A stretch of 64,000 nt of DNA from Lysinibacter sp. HNR (lineage in GTDB: Bacteria > Actinomycetota > Actinomycetes > Actinomycetales > Microbacteriaceae). The DNA lies in NCBI RefSeq assembly GCF_029760935.1, contig NZ_CP121684.1, forward strand, positions 2,356,001-2,420,000, in the 5' to 3' direction. Positions 36,154-44,428 of this stretch are shown here, piece by piece (position 1 is the stretch's first letter; every line of letters begins with the position of its first letter). The notes under the pieces were generated by a model, which worked only from the letters and a program-made list of their open reading frames with translations, made no database searches and had not been told where the DNA came from. Position numbers and translations under genes: made by a program.

Positions 36154-37212
36154 ATGCGTTCAATCCAGCAGCGTTCCAAAAAGCAAAGAGGCTACAGGGG
36201 GAAGGTTTTAGGTGCGGTACTCACGCTGTCCCTGCTGCCTCTCACGGGCTCCTACTCTGCCTCGGCATCTTCTTCTCTACCCGAGCAAAGCCGTGTGATC
36301 TCCCAACACGGCCATGGCAACCCGCTACGTATCGCAATAAGCCCCAACGGGGCAATTGCATACGTTGTTAACGCCACGAGCCACTCTATCTCCGTCATTG
36401 ATGTCGCCAGCGACACTCGGATTGGGCAGGTAGCAAATTATCGGGGTCGCTATCCAAGCGACGTAGCTTTTTCACCCGATGGCGCCATCGCTTACGTCAC
36501 CAATTCTGCCAGTCATTCCGTCTCCGTCGTCTACGTTGCAACCCACACCGTTTTACACGAGGTCCATAATTACCAGGGGAAAAGTCCGAGAAGAGTGGAT
36601 TTTTCTCCCTATGGCGACGTTGCCTACGTGACCAATCCGGAGAGCAATTCCGTCTCCGTTATTGACCCCGTCACCCATACGCAAATCTCAACAGTGCACC
36701 GATACAGAGGCTCTAACCCTCAAAGCGTGAGGTTCGCACCAGACGGCAGTATTGCCTACGTAACCAACGCCGGACGCGGTGATTTCAATCCCTCCATTTC
36801 CGTAATCGATGCCGGCTCAAACATACAGTACGGTTACACAAGGTACACTGGAGCGATGCCCGACGATGTAGCCTTTTCGCCCACCTCAACCATTGCCTAC
36901 GTCACCGATTCACACCCCGACAAAGACATTTCTGTGCTCTACGGGCAGAACGAGATAAAAACCATCAATAGACCAGATCTAAGATTCAACACCTCAGAAA
37001 CAGCGTTCTCATCCGATGGGAAGTATGCCTACGTCACCAACAGGAAATATGACTCCGTCTCGGTCATTGACACCGCCACCCATAACCCAATCGGCTTCGT
37101 GGCAAAGTACTCGGGAAAGAGCCCGGTCGGTATTGCGGTTACCCCGAATGGCGAAAAAGCCTACGTTGCGAACTCGGGCAGTAGCTCTATCTCGGTTGTG
37201 AAACTCCGCTAA
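36154..37212 (+). CDS. Secreted YVTN-type beta-propeller protein
   Basis: A 352-residue protein with an N-terminal basic segment and signal peptide (about residues 14-40, LTLSLLPLTGSYSASA), followed by seven blades of about 42 residues. Each blade carries variants of FSPDGAIAYVTNSASHSVSV with I/V D, the YVTN family pattern, and between them NYRG/KYSG-type turns. Such propellers occur in surface-layer and cell-wall proteins and in some virginiamycin-B-lyase-like proteins; they mostly mediate binding. No anchor or catalytic residue is evident. It is isolated in an AT-rich island with a hairpin behind, and may have been gained by transfer. Confidence 0.82.
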   Translation: MRSIQQRSKKQRGYRGKVLGAVLTLSLLPLTGSYSASASSSLPEQSRVISQHGHGNPLRIAISPNGAIAYVVNATSHSISVIDVASDTRIGQVANYRGRYPSDVAFSPDGAIAYVTNSASHSVSVVYVATHTVLHEVHNYQGKSPRRVDFSPYGDVAYVTNPESNSVSVIDPVTHTQISTVHRYRGSNPQSVRFAPDGSIAYVTNAGRGDFNPSISVIDAGSNIQYGYTRYTGAMPDDVAFSPTSTIAYVTDSHPDKDISVLYGQNEIKTINRPDLRFNTSETAFSSDGKYAYVTNRKYDSVSVIDTATHNPIGFVAKYSGKSPVGIAVTPNGEKAYVANSGSSSISVVKLR

Positions 37213-37253
37213 GCACCGTCACCTCCATAAAGCTCGGAGGGACATCACATCCT

Positions 37254-37295
37254 GCACCGGGCCAGAGCACACTATTCCACGCTCTGGCCCGGTGC
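37254..37295 (+). terminator. Hairpin terminator after the beta-propeller gene
   Basis: Perfect 15-base arms (GCACCGGGCCAGAGC and its complement) with a 12-base loop, 41 bases after the stop; TTCTCT follows. Confidence 0.85.
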
Positions 37296-37393
37296 AATTC
37301 TCTACCCCTCCCCATAACCACACACATTCGTAATTCTTATGTAATCCATCAGGGTGACTTAATCCTCGGTAAGATAATGAGGAGGAGGTTACC

Positions 37394-37780
37394 ATGCCTG
37401 GAATTAGGACGCGCGCGCGGGGCGAACTCGAAAACGAGATCATGCGTATCCTCTGGGAGAGTCCCACGCCGCTTAACGCCCGAGAGATTCAAGAACTGTT
37501 CACGGGTTCCACACCGGCCTACACCACCGTACTCACCACTCTGGATAGGCTCCACAAAAAGAACAGGGTTGTACGCTCCGAAAACTCACCTCGCAAGGTA
37601 CGCTTTCACGCCGCCAGATCAGAGGACGAGCATGCCAGCAACTCCATGATTGAGACGCTTGAGGATGCGGGTGATCGAGAAGCGGTTCTCCTGCGGTTTG
37701 CGGGAAACCTCAGCAACGAAGACGTCGATTTTCTTCGCAAAGCAATCGGTTCACAATCAACACGCCCACAAACGAGATAG
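37394..37780 (+). CDS. BlaI/MecI/CopY-type winged-helix repressor
   Basis: A 128-residue repressor: ELENEIMRILWESPTPLNAREIQELF is the typical N-terminal part (quoted: LENEIMRILWES), followed by the recognition helix with AYTTVLTTLDRLHKKNRVVR and a C-terminal dimer region (LLRFAGNLSNEDVDFLRKAI). Members bind palindromes of the TACA-TGTA class. Such repressors are removed by cleavage by a partner M56 protease (BlaR1 type) or, in CopY, by copper. Here an M56 protease follows at once and the rest of the cluster is copper-related. AGGAGG precedes the ATG. Confidence 0.9.
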   Translation: MPGIRTRARGELENEIMRILWESPTPLNAREIQELFTGSTPAYTTVLTTLDRLHKKNRVVRSENSPRKVRFHAARSEDEHASNSMIETLEDAGDREAVLLRFAGNLSNEDVDFLRKAIGSQSTRPQTR

Positions 37781-37788
37781 CTTACAAC

Positions 37789-38592
37789 GTGCTCACGATC
37801 CTGGCCCTCCTCGCCCTAGCGCTGGTGCTCATGGTGATCGCTCCCGCCATTCTCACGAGGGGATGCTGGCAGGTTATGCACCCCCGCACGGCACTCGCCC
37901 TGTGGTACGGCTCCTTCCTCCTGGGGTGTTCCGCTCTCGCCGCCTCCATGATTTTTGCCGTGCTCTCCGGGATCAACGCCGGGCACGCACAGTCACCACC
38001 GGAGGCAATATTCCTCACGATCCTGGCCTGGATGACCCTGGCTATAACCGGAGGGTTTATCGCTTTTATCGCAATGAGTAGCGAGCCTATTCTCCGATCA
38101 TACAAAAGATCAACCGCCCAGATCACACCGCTCATCCACTCTCAGGAGGAAAGGTCACGGTTTATTCTCGCGCGTTTTCACAGCGACGAGTATGTTGCCT
38201 GCACTTTTCCCGGGAGAGAACCGCTTATCGTCGTTTCTTCGGCACTTGAGGATGCCCTCACACCCCCACAGTTTCAGGCCGTCCTCGCTCACGAGTATGC
38301 GCACCTGCGGCAGCGACACGGCTGGATAACCCGGATTGCCGAGATCAACGCCCTGTGCGTGCCACGGCTAGCCGCCGGACGAAGCCTCCTGCGCGCCACC
38401 CTCCTGCTCGTGGAGCTCATCGCCGACGACACCGCCGCGCGACAGGCTGGCCCGGTGCACCTCGCCAACGCGCTTTCACGACTCGGTCATCTCAGCGGTG
38501 ACGATGGCATGGAGTTCCGGGCGCAACGCATCGCGCAGCAGCGCTGGTCTCGCAGGCGGCGCGTGGTACCGGCCACGCTCAAGACGAGTTAG
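37789..38592 (+). CDS. M56-family (BlaR1-like) membrane metalloprotease
   Basis: A 267-residue protein with three or four membrane helices (about residues 2-20, 37-58 and 73-95) and a zinc-protease site HEYAHLRQRHGW (HExxH), with ELIADDTAAR as the downstream zinc ligand region. It lacks the extracellular penicillin-sensor domain of BlaR1, like most actinobacterial members. It starts with GTG 8 bases after the repressor and should cleave or regulate it; the signal it senses is unknown. The gene is convergent with the CopC-CopD fusion. Confidence 0.85.
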   Translation: MLTILALLALALVLMVIAPAILTRGCWQVMHPRTALALWYGSFLLGCSALAASMIFAVLSGINAGHAQSPPEAIFLTILAWMTLAITGGFIAFIAMSSEPILRSYKRSTAQITPLIHSQEERSRFILARFHSDEYVACTFPGREPLIVVSSALEDALTPPQFQAVLAHEYAHLRQRHGWITRIAEINALCVPRLAAGRSLLRATLLLVELIADDTAARQAGPVHLANALSRLGHLSGDDGMEFRAQRIAQQRWSRRRRVVPATLKTS

Positions 38593-38703
38593 GTCTCCCT
38601 GTCCGGTTGTGATGCCACCGCTTACACGAAGCGCCCGCTCAGGGAATATCCTTCTTGCGCTGGTGCAGGCGATTGGGATAGTTCAGCAGCAGAGGATCCC
38701 TGT

Positions 38704-40611
38704 TCAGGGAACGGTTACGGGAATTATCGCAATGGGGTTCTCGTAGGTTGAGAGGCGGACACTCACGCTCACTTGCCAGTCTCCCTGCACCGGAAAGTTC
38801 ACCTGCGCCCGGTAGCTCCCGGCTTCCTCACGCACGACGTTTGCGCTGAGCGGCCCGAGTTCTTGCTCGGGGAGTCGCATCTCAACCTGCACCTCCTCGG
38901 AGTCAACGGGGGTGCCGTTAAAGCTGAGCTCAAAGCTGAGGGTGTTCTCACCGATGGTGGTCGGAGCCAGCGTTCCGTGCACAAGGAGCCCCTGAGATTC
39001 GGCGTGAATAGCCGTGTCGCTCGCGGCCTGCTGGGTGTCCGTGATCGCCGTATCGTGACCGCCGTGCCCCGGGCTCATGTTGGTGAGAAACCCCGTCACT
39101 ATGATCACCACAATCAGCAAAGCCGCCTCGTAACTGAGGATGCGCTGTAGGCTCGCCCATCGCAAGGGCTCGGTGGGTTTCTCTAAGATTGCGGGGAGGA
39201 GCCGGGTGCGATTCCACGCGGCGAGGGCAACAATCACTACCACGATGCTGAGCTTAAGCAGGAGGGTACGTCCATACCCGGTTTCAATCAGACCCTGCAG
39301 GTTCCCCACGATCATCACCCCCATGACGATCCCGCTCACGGCGAGCAGAAGCACGCTGTATAGGGCAAAGCGGGAGAATCGCAGAACCACACCGGCGGCA
39401 CCCTCGGAAGTGATCTGCTTTTCGTCCGCCCTCCGAGCCACAACAAGAAAATAGGTCAAACCGATAACACCACCCGTCCAAAAGGCACCGGCCAGCAGGT
39501 GACCAACATCCGCCGTGATGATAAGCCATCCCGGTTGAACGGAAAGGGTGTGTCCCACCAGGAGTGGTGTCCCGACGGAAACGGCGGCCAGGGAGACTGC
39601 CCCAATCCGCCGTATAGTGGATGTTCCGCGGGCATCAAGAAAGAGGGCGAGGCCTCCCACCCCCGTGATGACCAGTGCCGAGGTGAGGGTGGTCCAGAGC
39701 ACCCCGGGCACCCATATCTCTGGAATAATAATTTGCCAAGGTTCGGCACCGGTGATACGAAGAGCAGAGAAGGGAATCAAGAGCACAGATGAGAGGATCG
39801 CGATGCCAAGCGCAATTCTCACAATCCTGCGCACCCCCGGGAGACTCGGAGCATTTGGGTTATTCAGGTTACTCAGATCGTTTGAGCTACTCGGGCCATT
39901 CAAGTTGCCCGGGTTCTTGGGTCCACCCAGGCTGCCCGGGTTCTTAGATCCGCTCAGGCTGCCCGGGTTCTTAGATCCGCTCAGGCTGCCCGGGTTCTTG
40001 GCACCCCTCAGGTTGCCCGAGTCGTCGCTGCGCAAAATGATCCGCTTAAAAAACACCAGCCCCGCAAAAACCAGCAGCCCGAGGTATTGCAGCGCGGTGA
40101 GTGCCGACACCGCAAACTCGGAACCCGCTGACACCAGCGAGACCGTTTCGGCGCCACCACCGCCACCAACACCGCCGGGCGTTGCCGGGGCACCACTGCC
40201 CACATAAAAGGTGATAGCTCCGGATACGGGGTGCCCGTCGGCGGACACGATTCGGTAGCTCAGTACGTAGGTTCCATCGGGGAGGGAGTCCGGCAGGGGT
40301 GCGCTGACCACGCTGTCCACCGCTCGGGCATCAAGCGCAACGGGATCTTTACCATCTGCGATCAGACGGGTGGCACCATTAATAGCTTGAACAGTCTCGT
40401 TAAAACGCAGTTCAACCGTTGTGGGCGCCTGCTCAAACACCGCACCGTCTTCGGGCGTGGTACCTAGCAACTCGGCGTGTGCAAATGCGGGAGACGCTCC
40501 CGTGCCGGCCACCACCAGCGCGTACCCCAGCAGACAGCCGAGAAGAGCGGCCAGCAGCGCGCGCACGATCCCGCTTTGCCGTCCGCTCTTCTCGGTCAGG
40601 ATCAAACTCAT
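38704..40611 (-). CDS. CopC-CopD copper-import fusion with internal 9-residue repeats
   Basis: A 635-residue protein. A signal peptide ends at AFAH, exposing the N-terminal histidine of CopC, with the second copper-ligand set in SADGHPVSG; so residues about 45-140 are CopC. The next part is CopD, with about eight membrane helices (residues about 175-510), and the C-terminus is an extracytoplasmic YtkA-like beta domain (GTLAPTTIGENTLSFELSFNG in part). In the first cytoplasmic/loop segment after helix one there are four near-identical 9-residue repeats (KNPGSLSGS type) followed by Ser/Asn/Leu-rich sequence. Such an insert is not usual in CopD. It overlaps the upstream gene by 4 bases (ATGA). 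Confidence 0.88.
   Translation of the reverse strand: MSLILTEKSGRQSGIVRALLAALLGCLLGYALVVAGTGASPAFAHAELLGTTPEDGAVFEQAPTTVELRFNETVQAINGATRLIADGKDPVALDARAVDSVVSAPLPDSLPDGTYVLSYRIVSADGHPVSGAITFYVGSGAPATPGGVGGGGGAETVSLVSAGSEFAVSALTALQYLGLLVFAGLVFFKRIILRSDDSGNLRGAKNPGSLSGSKNPGSLSGSKNPGSLGGPKNPGNLNGPSSSNDLSNLNNPNAPSLPGVRRIVRIALGIAILSSVLLIPFSALRITGAEPWQIIIPEIWVPGVLWTTLTSALVITGVGGLALFLDARGTSTIRRIGAVSLAAVSVGTPLLVGHTLSVQPGWLIITADVGHLLAGAFWTGGVIGLTYFLVVARRADEKQITSEGAAGVVLRFSRFALYSVLLLAVSGIVMGVMIVGNLQGLIETGYGRTLLLKLSIVVVIVALAAWNRTRLLPAILEKPTEPLRWASLQRILSYEAALLIVVIIVTGFLTNMSPGHGGHDTAITDTQQAASDTAIHAESQGLLVHGTLAPTTIGENTLSFELSFNGTPVDSEEVQVEMRLPEQELGPLSANVVREEAGSYRAQVNFPVQGDWQVSVSVRLSTYENPIAIIPVTVP
39899..40017 (-). 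repeat. 27-base tandem repeat coding KNPGSLSGS
   Basis: At least four copies of a 27-base unit; the two central copies (GGGTTCTTAGATCCGCTCAG on the given strand) are identical and the outer ones diverged. The run lies inside the CopC-CopD gene and keeps frame. Copy number may vary between strains. Boundaries are approximate. Confidence 0.8.
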
Positions 40612-41306
40612 GCCTTTTTACGCCCCCGGAGGAGCGCAATCGCACCTGCTACCAACCCGAGCGATCCGACAATAAGCGAGGTGATTATCAGCGGCGTCTG
40701 GTCGGCGGGCTGTTCCGCTGCGTGAGTATCTGCCACATCCTCCGTGCCGCTAGCGCTATCGGCGGCAACAACCGAGATAAAGGGTGCGGGAAGCGGCAGT
40801 TCAAAGGGGTTTTGGTTCACGGCAGGGATCTCTATCCAGGCGGACTCGCCCTCTTCACAGGTCTGCACGGTTGGGAAATAGAGGGTTTCGCCCGCTTTTT
40901 CCTTCGGTACCTGCAACGAGAGCTCAATGGCGTCCCGGTACCCCTCGGGAAGCGGCGTGAGCGCGGTGTAGACGACCTCGGACACTCGCTCGTTCACCTC
41001 GTTACCGTGGCTATCCGTGATGGGTGTGGTCAGATTCTCCATCACCTTGTCTACAGTGTAGTTTGCCGCACGAGTGGGGGTGACTGCGTTGATTCCCTCG
41101 GGAATTTGAATCGATATTCCGGTGGTGGGTGATCCCTCACAGCCGTGCGGAATACCAAAGGTGAGAACGGTGTAGGAGCCGGCCACGGCGCTCTCCTCGC
41201 CGATCGTCACGTGGGCGCTTGCCGCAAGCGGGCTGCCCAGGGTGAGCGCGAGAGCACCGAGAGCTGCCGCGCCGATCATCAGGGGTCTTTTGGTCTGTAC
41301 ATTCAT
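40608..41306 (-). CDS. YcnI-like copper-binding protein (DUF1775)
   Basis: A 232-residue exported protein. The signal peptide ends at SASAHV, leaving an N-terminal histidine as in YcnI, whose domain binds Cu(II). The DUF1775 core follows (TVLTFGIPHGCEGSPTTGI, LPEGYRDAIELSLQVP and FPTVQTCEEGESAWIEIP), and a C-terminal membrane helix (about residues 205-225) with RGRKKA anchors it. The gene comes first in a two-gene operon with the CopC-CopD fusion, an arrangement known from ycnKJI and in actinobacteria. Confidence 0.9.
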   Translation of the reverse strand: MNVQTKRPLMIGAAALGALALTLGSPLAASAHVTIGEESAVAGSYTVLTFGIPHGCEGSPTTGISIQIPEGINAVTPTRAANYTVDKVMENLTTPITDSHGNEVNERVSEVVYTALTPLPEGYRDAIELSLQVPKEKAGETLYFPTVQTCEEGESAWIEIPAVNQNPFELPLPAPFISVVAADSASGTEDVADTHAAEQPADQTPLIITSLIVGSLGLVAGAIALLRGRKKA

Positions 41307-41454
41307 CTGTCGTATCTCCTTCTTGGTGGTTGAACGCCTATATTCATTTGTGTTTCTTACCTACCGGGAAGCGGATTACCGAGCTATTCACCACGAGGTC
41401 AGCTGGCTCTTAGCACGCTGACGGGCGGAGAACCGGCTCAACAGTCACGGGTAA

Positions 41455-42093
41455 CTAGGGCACAAGCATCGTCCAGCACATTGCTGCCATCCCCAGACTC
41501 ATCACCGCACCGGCCGTGTGGTCGACCGTGTGTGCGTTCCAGGCGCGACGCGATTGCCTCGCACACGCAATAACCTCAACGATTAGTATGGTTCCCGCCA
41601 CAAGCAGGGCCGTCGTCACCGCAACACCGGAGAGCACCGCCCATTCGGGTAGCGCGGAACCGTGTCCGCTATGCCCTCCGTATCCGGAGGTCGGCTGCCC
41701 CTGACCGGTTCCCGGGGCCGCATCCCGGTCGTCCGGGAGCATCACTACGATCATCCACACCATCGCAAACATCATGAGGGTGTGCAGAAGTTGATGCCAC
41801 GGACCACCCCCGAGTGCCGCGCCAGCGGTTACCCTAGTGAACACCTGTAGTACAAGGAGCATCAGAAACCATATCGTTGCCAGCACAAAAAACACCAGCT
41901 GGGAAATCAGCGGAGTCGAGATCCACCAGGGCCAAGCCATGGCAACCATGACCACCGACATCACGGTGTGCAGCGCGTGACCGACCGCCTGGACCGGTCG
42001 GGTGCGATCAATCACCGCTCGATAGGTAAAATAGAGAGCGATAGTCAAAAACACGAGGGTGAATGCCCACTGCAACACCGGGTGTGTGATCAA
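41455..42093 (-). CDS. DUF5134 membrane protein
   Basis: A 212-residue protein of five to six membrane helices with histidine and methionine-rich segments (HALHTVMSVVMVAMAWPWW, LHTLMMFAMVWMIVVM, MSLGMAAMCWTMLVP), which fits DUF5134 as I recall it. The Met/His pattern in helices is compatible with copper or another soft metal. The function is unknown. It starts at 42093, divergent from the CopD-CtaG gene, across a region with two operator-like palindromes. Confidence 0.8.
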   Translation of the reverse strand: MITHPVLQWAFTLVFLTIALYFTYRAVIDRTRPVQAVGHALHTVMSVVMVAMAWPWWISTPLISQLVFFVLATIWFLMLLVLQVFTRVTAGAALGGGPWHQLLHTLMMFAMVWMIVVMLPDDRDAAPGTGQGQPTSGYGGHSGHGSALPEWAVLSGVAVTTALLVAGTILIVEVIACARQSRRAWNAHTVDHTAGAVMSLGMAAMCWTMLVP

Positions 42094-42112
42094 CGCCGCC
42101 CCTCATCCTTCT

Positions 42113-42125
42113 CTACAAGTTGTAG
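42113..42125. promoter_or_regulatory. Operator-like palindrome 1 (CTACAAGTTGTAG)
   Basis: A perfect 13-base inverted repeat with central G. It belongs to the TACA-TGTA class bound by BlaI/MecI/CopY repressors; one such repressor gene lies at 37394. Located in the divergent promoter between the DUF5134 gene and the CopD-CtaG/copA operon. Confidence 0.65.
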
Positions 42126-42153
42126 TAATAAAGCCATAATACACGCATCAAAG

Positions 42154-42166
42154 CTACATGTTGTAG
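42154..42166. promoter_or_regulatory. Operator-like palindrome 2 (CTACATGTTGTAG)
   Basis: Second site, one mismatch from perfect symmetry, 41 bases from the first (about four helical turns), in the same divergent promoter. Confidence 0.65.
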
Positions 42167-42298
42167 AGTTACTAAAGTATTTAAAATTCTAGCGAGGTAT
42201 ACCGTGACACAAGTGCGGCCGCGAGGAAAGAAAACACCCTGCGCCCAGCGCAATCACGCCCAAAAAACGCCTCTTCCCCCTCTCACTGAGTGCACGCG

Positions 42299-44428
42299 AT
42301 GACCGCGACACCCGCCACAGATTCACCCTCCTCCCCCCGCCTCGACGCGCCGATACTCACGCGCAATCGTGGCCTCGTGGGCCTGTGCGCAACCCTCGCC
42401 ACCCTCCTCGCGGTCACCGCACCCGTCATCACCACCGTAATTCTTGGCGCGGGCGCGTATGAGGAACTCAATCGGGGATTCCCCGGCCTCGACGTGGGAG
42501 TTATCACCTCTATACTCCTCGCCGGCGCCGATATTGGATGTCTGGTAACCGTGGGCGCACTCATCTACCTGCTGTTTTTACGTGATGTTCCCCCCAAACG
42601 GGCAAAACGCATCGAACAGGTTTTTGAGGTGCGTGTGCTCCGCGCCGCCTCCGGGCTGTGGGCCGCGTGTTCGGGGGGACTCGTCATCTTTCGGGCGCTC
42701 GACTCCAACGGTATGCCCCTGTTCCGCCTCGCCGAACCCGGAGCTTTTGCCTACTTCTTCGAGTCAAGCTACGCCCCCGGCGCGTGGACCGTCAGTTTTA
42801 TCGCCGCGCTCATAGTATTTTTTGCCGCGTTTTTTGCGGATTGGTGGACCGGCCTGCTCATCCCCCTGTGGGCATCAATGTTTGGAATGCTCGCCCCGGT
42901 TGTGACCGGACAAATCCTGGTGGGGCCCGAACACGACTTCGGTAGCGATGCGGGTGTTTTCCAGACCCTCGCGGTAAACATTTTCTTTGGGGCCGTGGTG
43001 GTTCTGGCGATTCGGGTTGCCTCGGGCAGGCTAATTCCCCCCGAGACCCTCCGCCGCCTCTTCATCATAGGCGCGGTTGCCCTGCCCGTTATCATCACAA
43101 CGGATCTGATCCTCGCCTGGTTTAAGCTCGCCGGGACCGGTCTCACCGACTCCCTCACCGGCTGGTTCATCCTGGGACGCTGGGTATGCCTCGCGCTGTT
43201 TGTGATCGTCATCGGAAGCGGATGGCTACTGTGGCGACGCGCACGGCTCCGCGAACACCACATTACGTGGGGCCTCGCCCTCGGCACACTATCCATCGCC
43301 GGGTGGATCGCAATCACCGCCGCAATGACCAGGCAGGCACCACCCCAGTATTTTGTTCCCACCAGCATTTCGCAGGTGTTCCTCGGTTTTGAGGTGGCCG
43401 ATCCTCCCACCCTCGCGGTGCTCTTTGGACACTGGCGACCCAATCTGCTCTTTCTCGGCCTTGCGATAGCCGCCGTTTCGGTCTACCTCGTCGCGGTTCG
43501 GGTGCTTCACAAACGCGGCGATACGTGGCCGGTGGGTCGCACCATCGCGTGGCTACTCGGCTGGGGAGTGGTGGTCTTCATCACCAGTTCGGGATTTGGA
43601 AAGTATTCTGCTCCCAACTTCGCGGTGCACATGATCGTGCACATGAGCCTCAATATGCTTGCCCCGGGGATGCTCGTGCTGGGCGGTATTATCACCCTGC
43701 TGCTGCGAGCCACCCGCTCTCGGCCCAACGGCACCGCGGGCATCCACGACTGGATCACCTGGATACTGCAGTGGAAGGTTCTCCACTTTATCTACAACCC
43801 GCTCCTGGTGTTTATCCTCTTTGTGGGTTCCTACTATGGACTCTATTTTTCCGGCATCTTTGGCGACTTCATGCGGTTCCACTGGGCGCACCAGTTCATG
43901 AACCTGCACTTTCTCATTGTGGGTTATCTGTACTACAGCCTCATCATCGGTGTTGATCGTCCGCCGCGTCCCCTCCCCCACATCGGCAAGCTCGGTTACG
44001 TGCTGGCCGCCATGCCGTTCCACGCATTCTTTGGCATCATCCTCATGAGCAGCACCACCATCATCGCCGAGAACTTCTACCAGTACTTTGGCCTCACCTG
44101 GTCCGACCTCCCGGCGCTGCAATACCTGGGCGGCGGGATCGCCTGGGCGGGTGGAGAGATCCCCCTCCTGATCGTTGTGGTGATTCTTCTGGTGCAGTGG
44201 GGCAGGCAGGACGCCAAAGAGGCCCGCCGCAAGGATCGACACCTCGACACCGGACGCGACGACGAGTTTGAGGCATACAACAGCATGCTGCAGCGCCTCA
44301 CTTCCCGACAGACAGCTGGACCCGTGCCGGGCAGCGGGCCCCCAGCATCACCTCAAGACGGCTCTGCAGCCCGCACCACCACGCCCCCTCACGACGGCAC
44401 CCCGTCCGAGAAAGAACCCCAGCCATGA
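42299..44428 (+). CDS. CopD-CtaG fusion: copper transport/cytochrome oxidase assembly membrane protein
   Basis: A 709-residue protein. The N-terminal half is a CopD-type domain with about nine membrane helices (VVTGQILVGPEHDFGSDAG region), the C-terminal half is caa3-type CtaG (HMIVHMSLNMLAPGMLVLGG, HFIYNPLLVFILFVGSYYG, AHQFMNLHFLIVGYLYY; His/Met ligands). CtaG inserts copper into haem-copper oxidase. This two-domain form is normal in actinobacteria. The ATG at 42299 is preferred, a GTG at 42290 is also open. The cytoplasmic tail is Pro/Gly/Ser rich. It overlaps copA by 4 bases, so both are one operon, downstream of the two palindromes. Confidence 0.9.
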   Translation: MTATPATDSPSSPRLDAPILTRNRGLVGLCATLATLLAVTAPVITTVILGAGAYEELNRGFPGLDVGVITSILLAGADIGCLVTVGALIYLLFLRDVPPKRAKRIEQVFEVRVLRAASGLWAACSGGLVIFRALDSNGMPLFRLAEPGAFAYFFESSYAPGAWTVSFIAALIVFFAAFFADWWTGLLIPLWASMFGMLAPVVTGQILVGPEHDFGSDAGVFQTLAVNIFFGAVVVLAIRVASGRLIPPETLRRLFIIGAVALPVIITTDLILAWFKLAGTGLTDSLTGWFILGRWVCLALFVIVIGSGWLLWRRARLREHHITWGLALGTLSIAGWIAITAAMTRQAPPQYFVPTSISQVFLGFEVADPPTLAVLFGHWRPNLLFLGLAIAAVSVYLVAVRVLHKRGDTWPVGRTIAWLLGWGVVVFITSSGFGKYSAPNFAVHMIVHMSLNMLAPGMLVLGGIITLLLRATRSRPNGTAGIHDWITWILQWKVLHFIYNPLLVFILFVGSYYGLYFSGIFGDFMRFHWAHQFMNLHFLIVGYLYYSLIIGVDRPPRPLPHIGKLGYVLAAMPFHAFFGIILMSSTTIIAENFYQYFGLTWSDLPALQYLGGGIAWAGGEIPLLIVVVILLVQWGRQDAKEARRKDRHLDTGRDDEFEAYNSMLQRLTSRQTAGPVPGSGPPASPQDGSAARTTTPPHDGTPSEKEPQP

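Noticed and set aside
43553-44242. A 229-codon minus-strand frame
   Set aside because: Antisense to the CtaG domain; repetitive His/Val/Glu pattern, no motif or ribosome-binding site.
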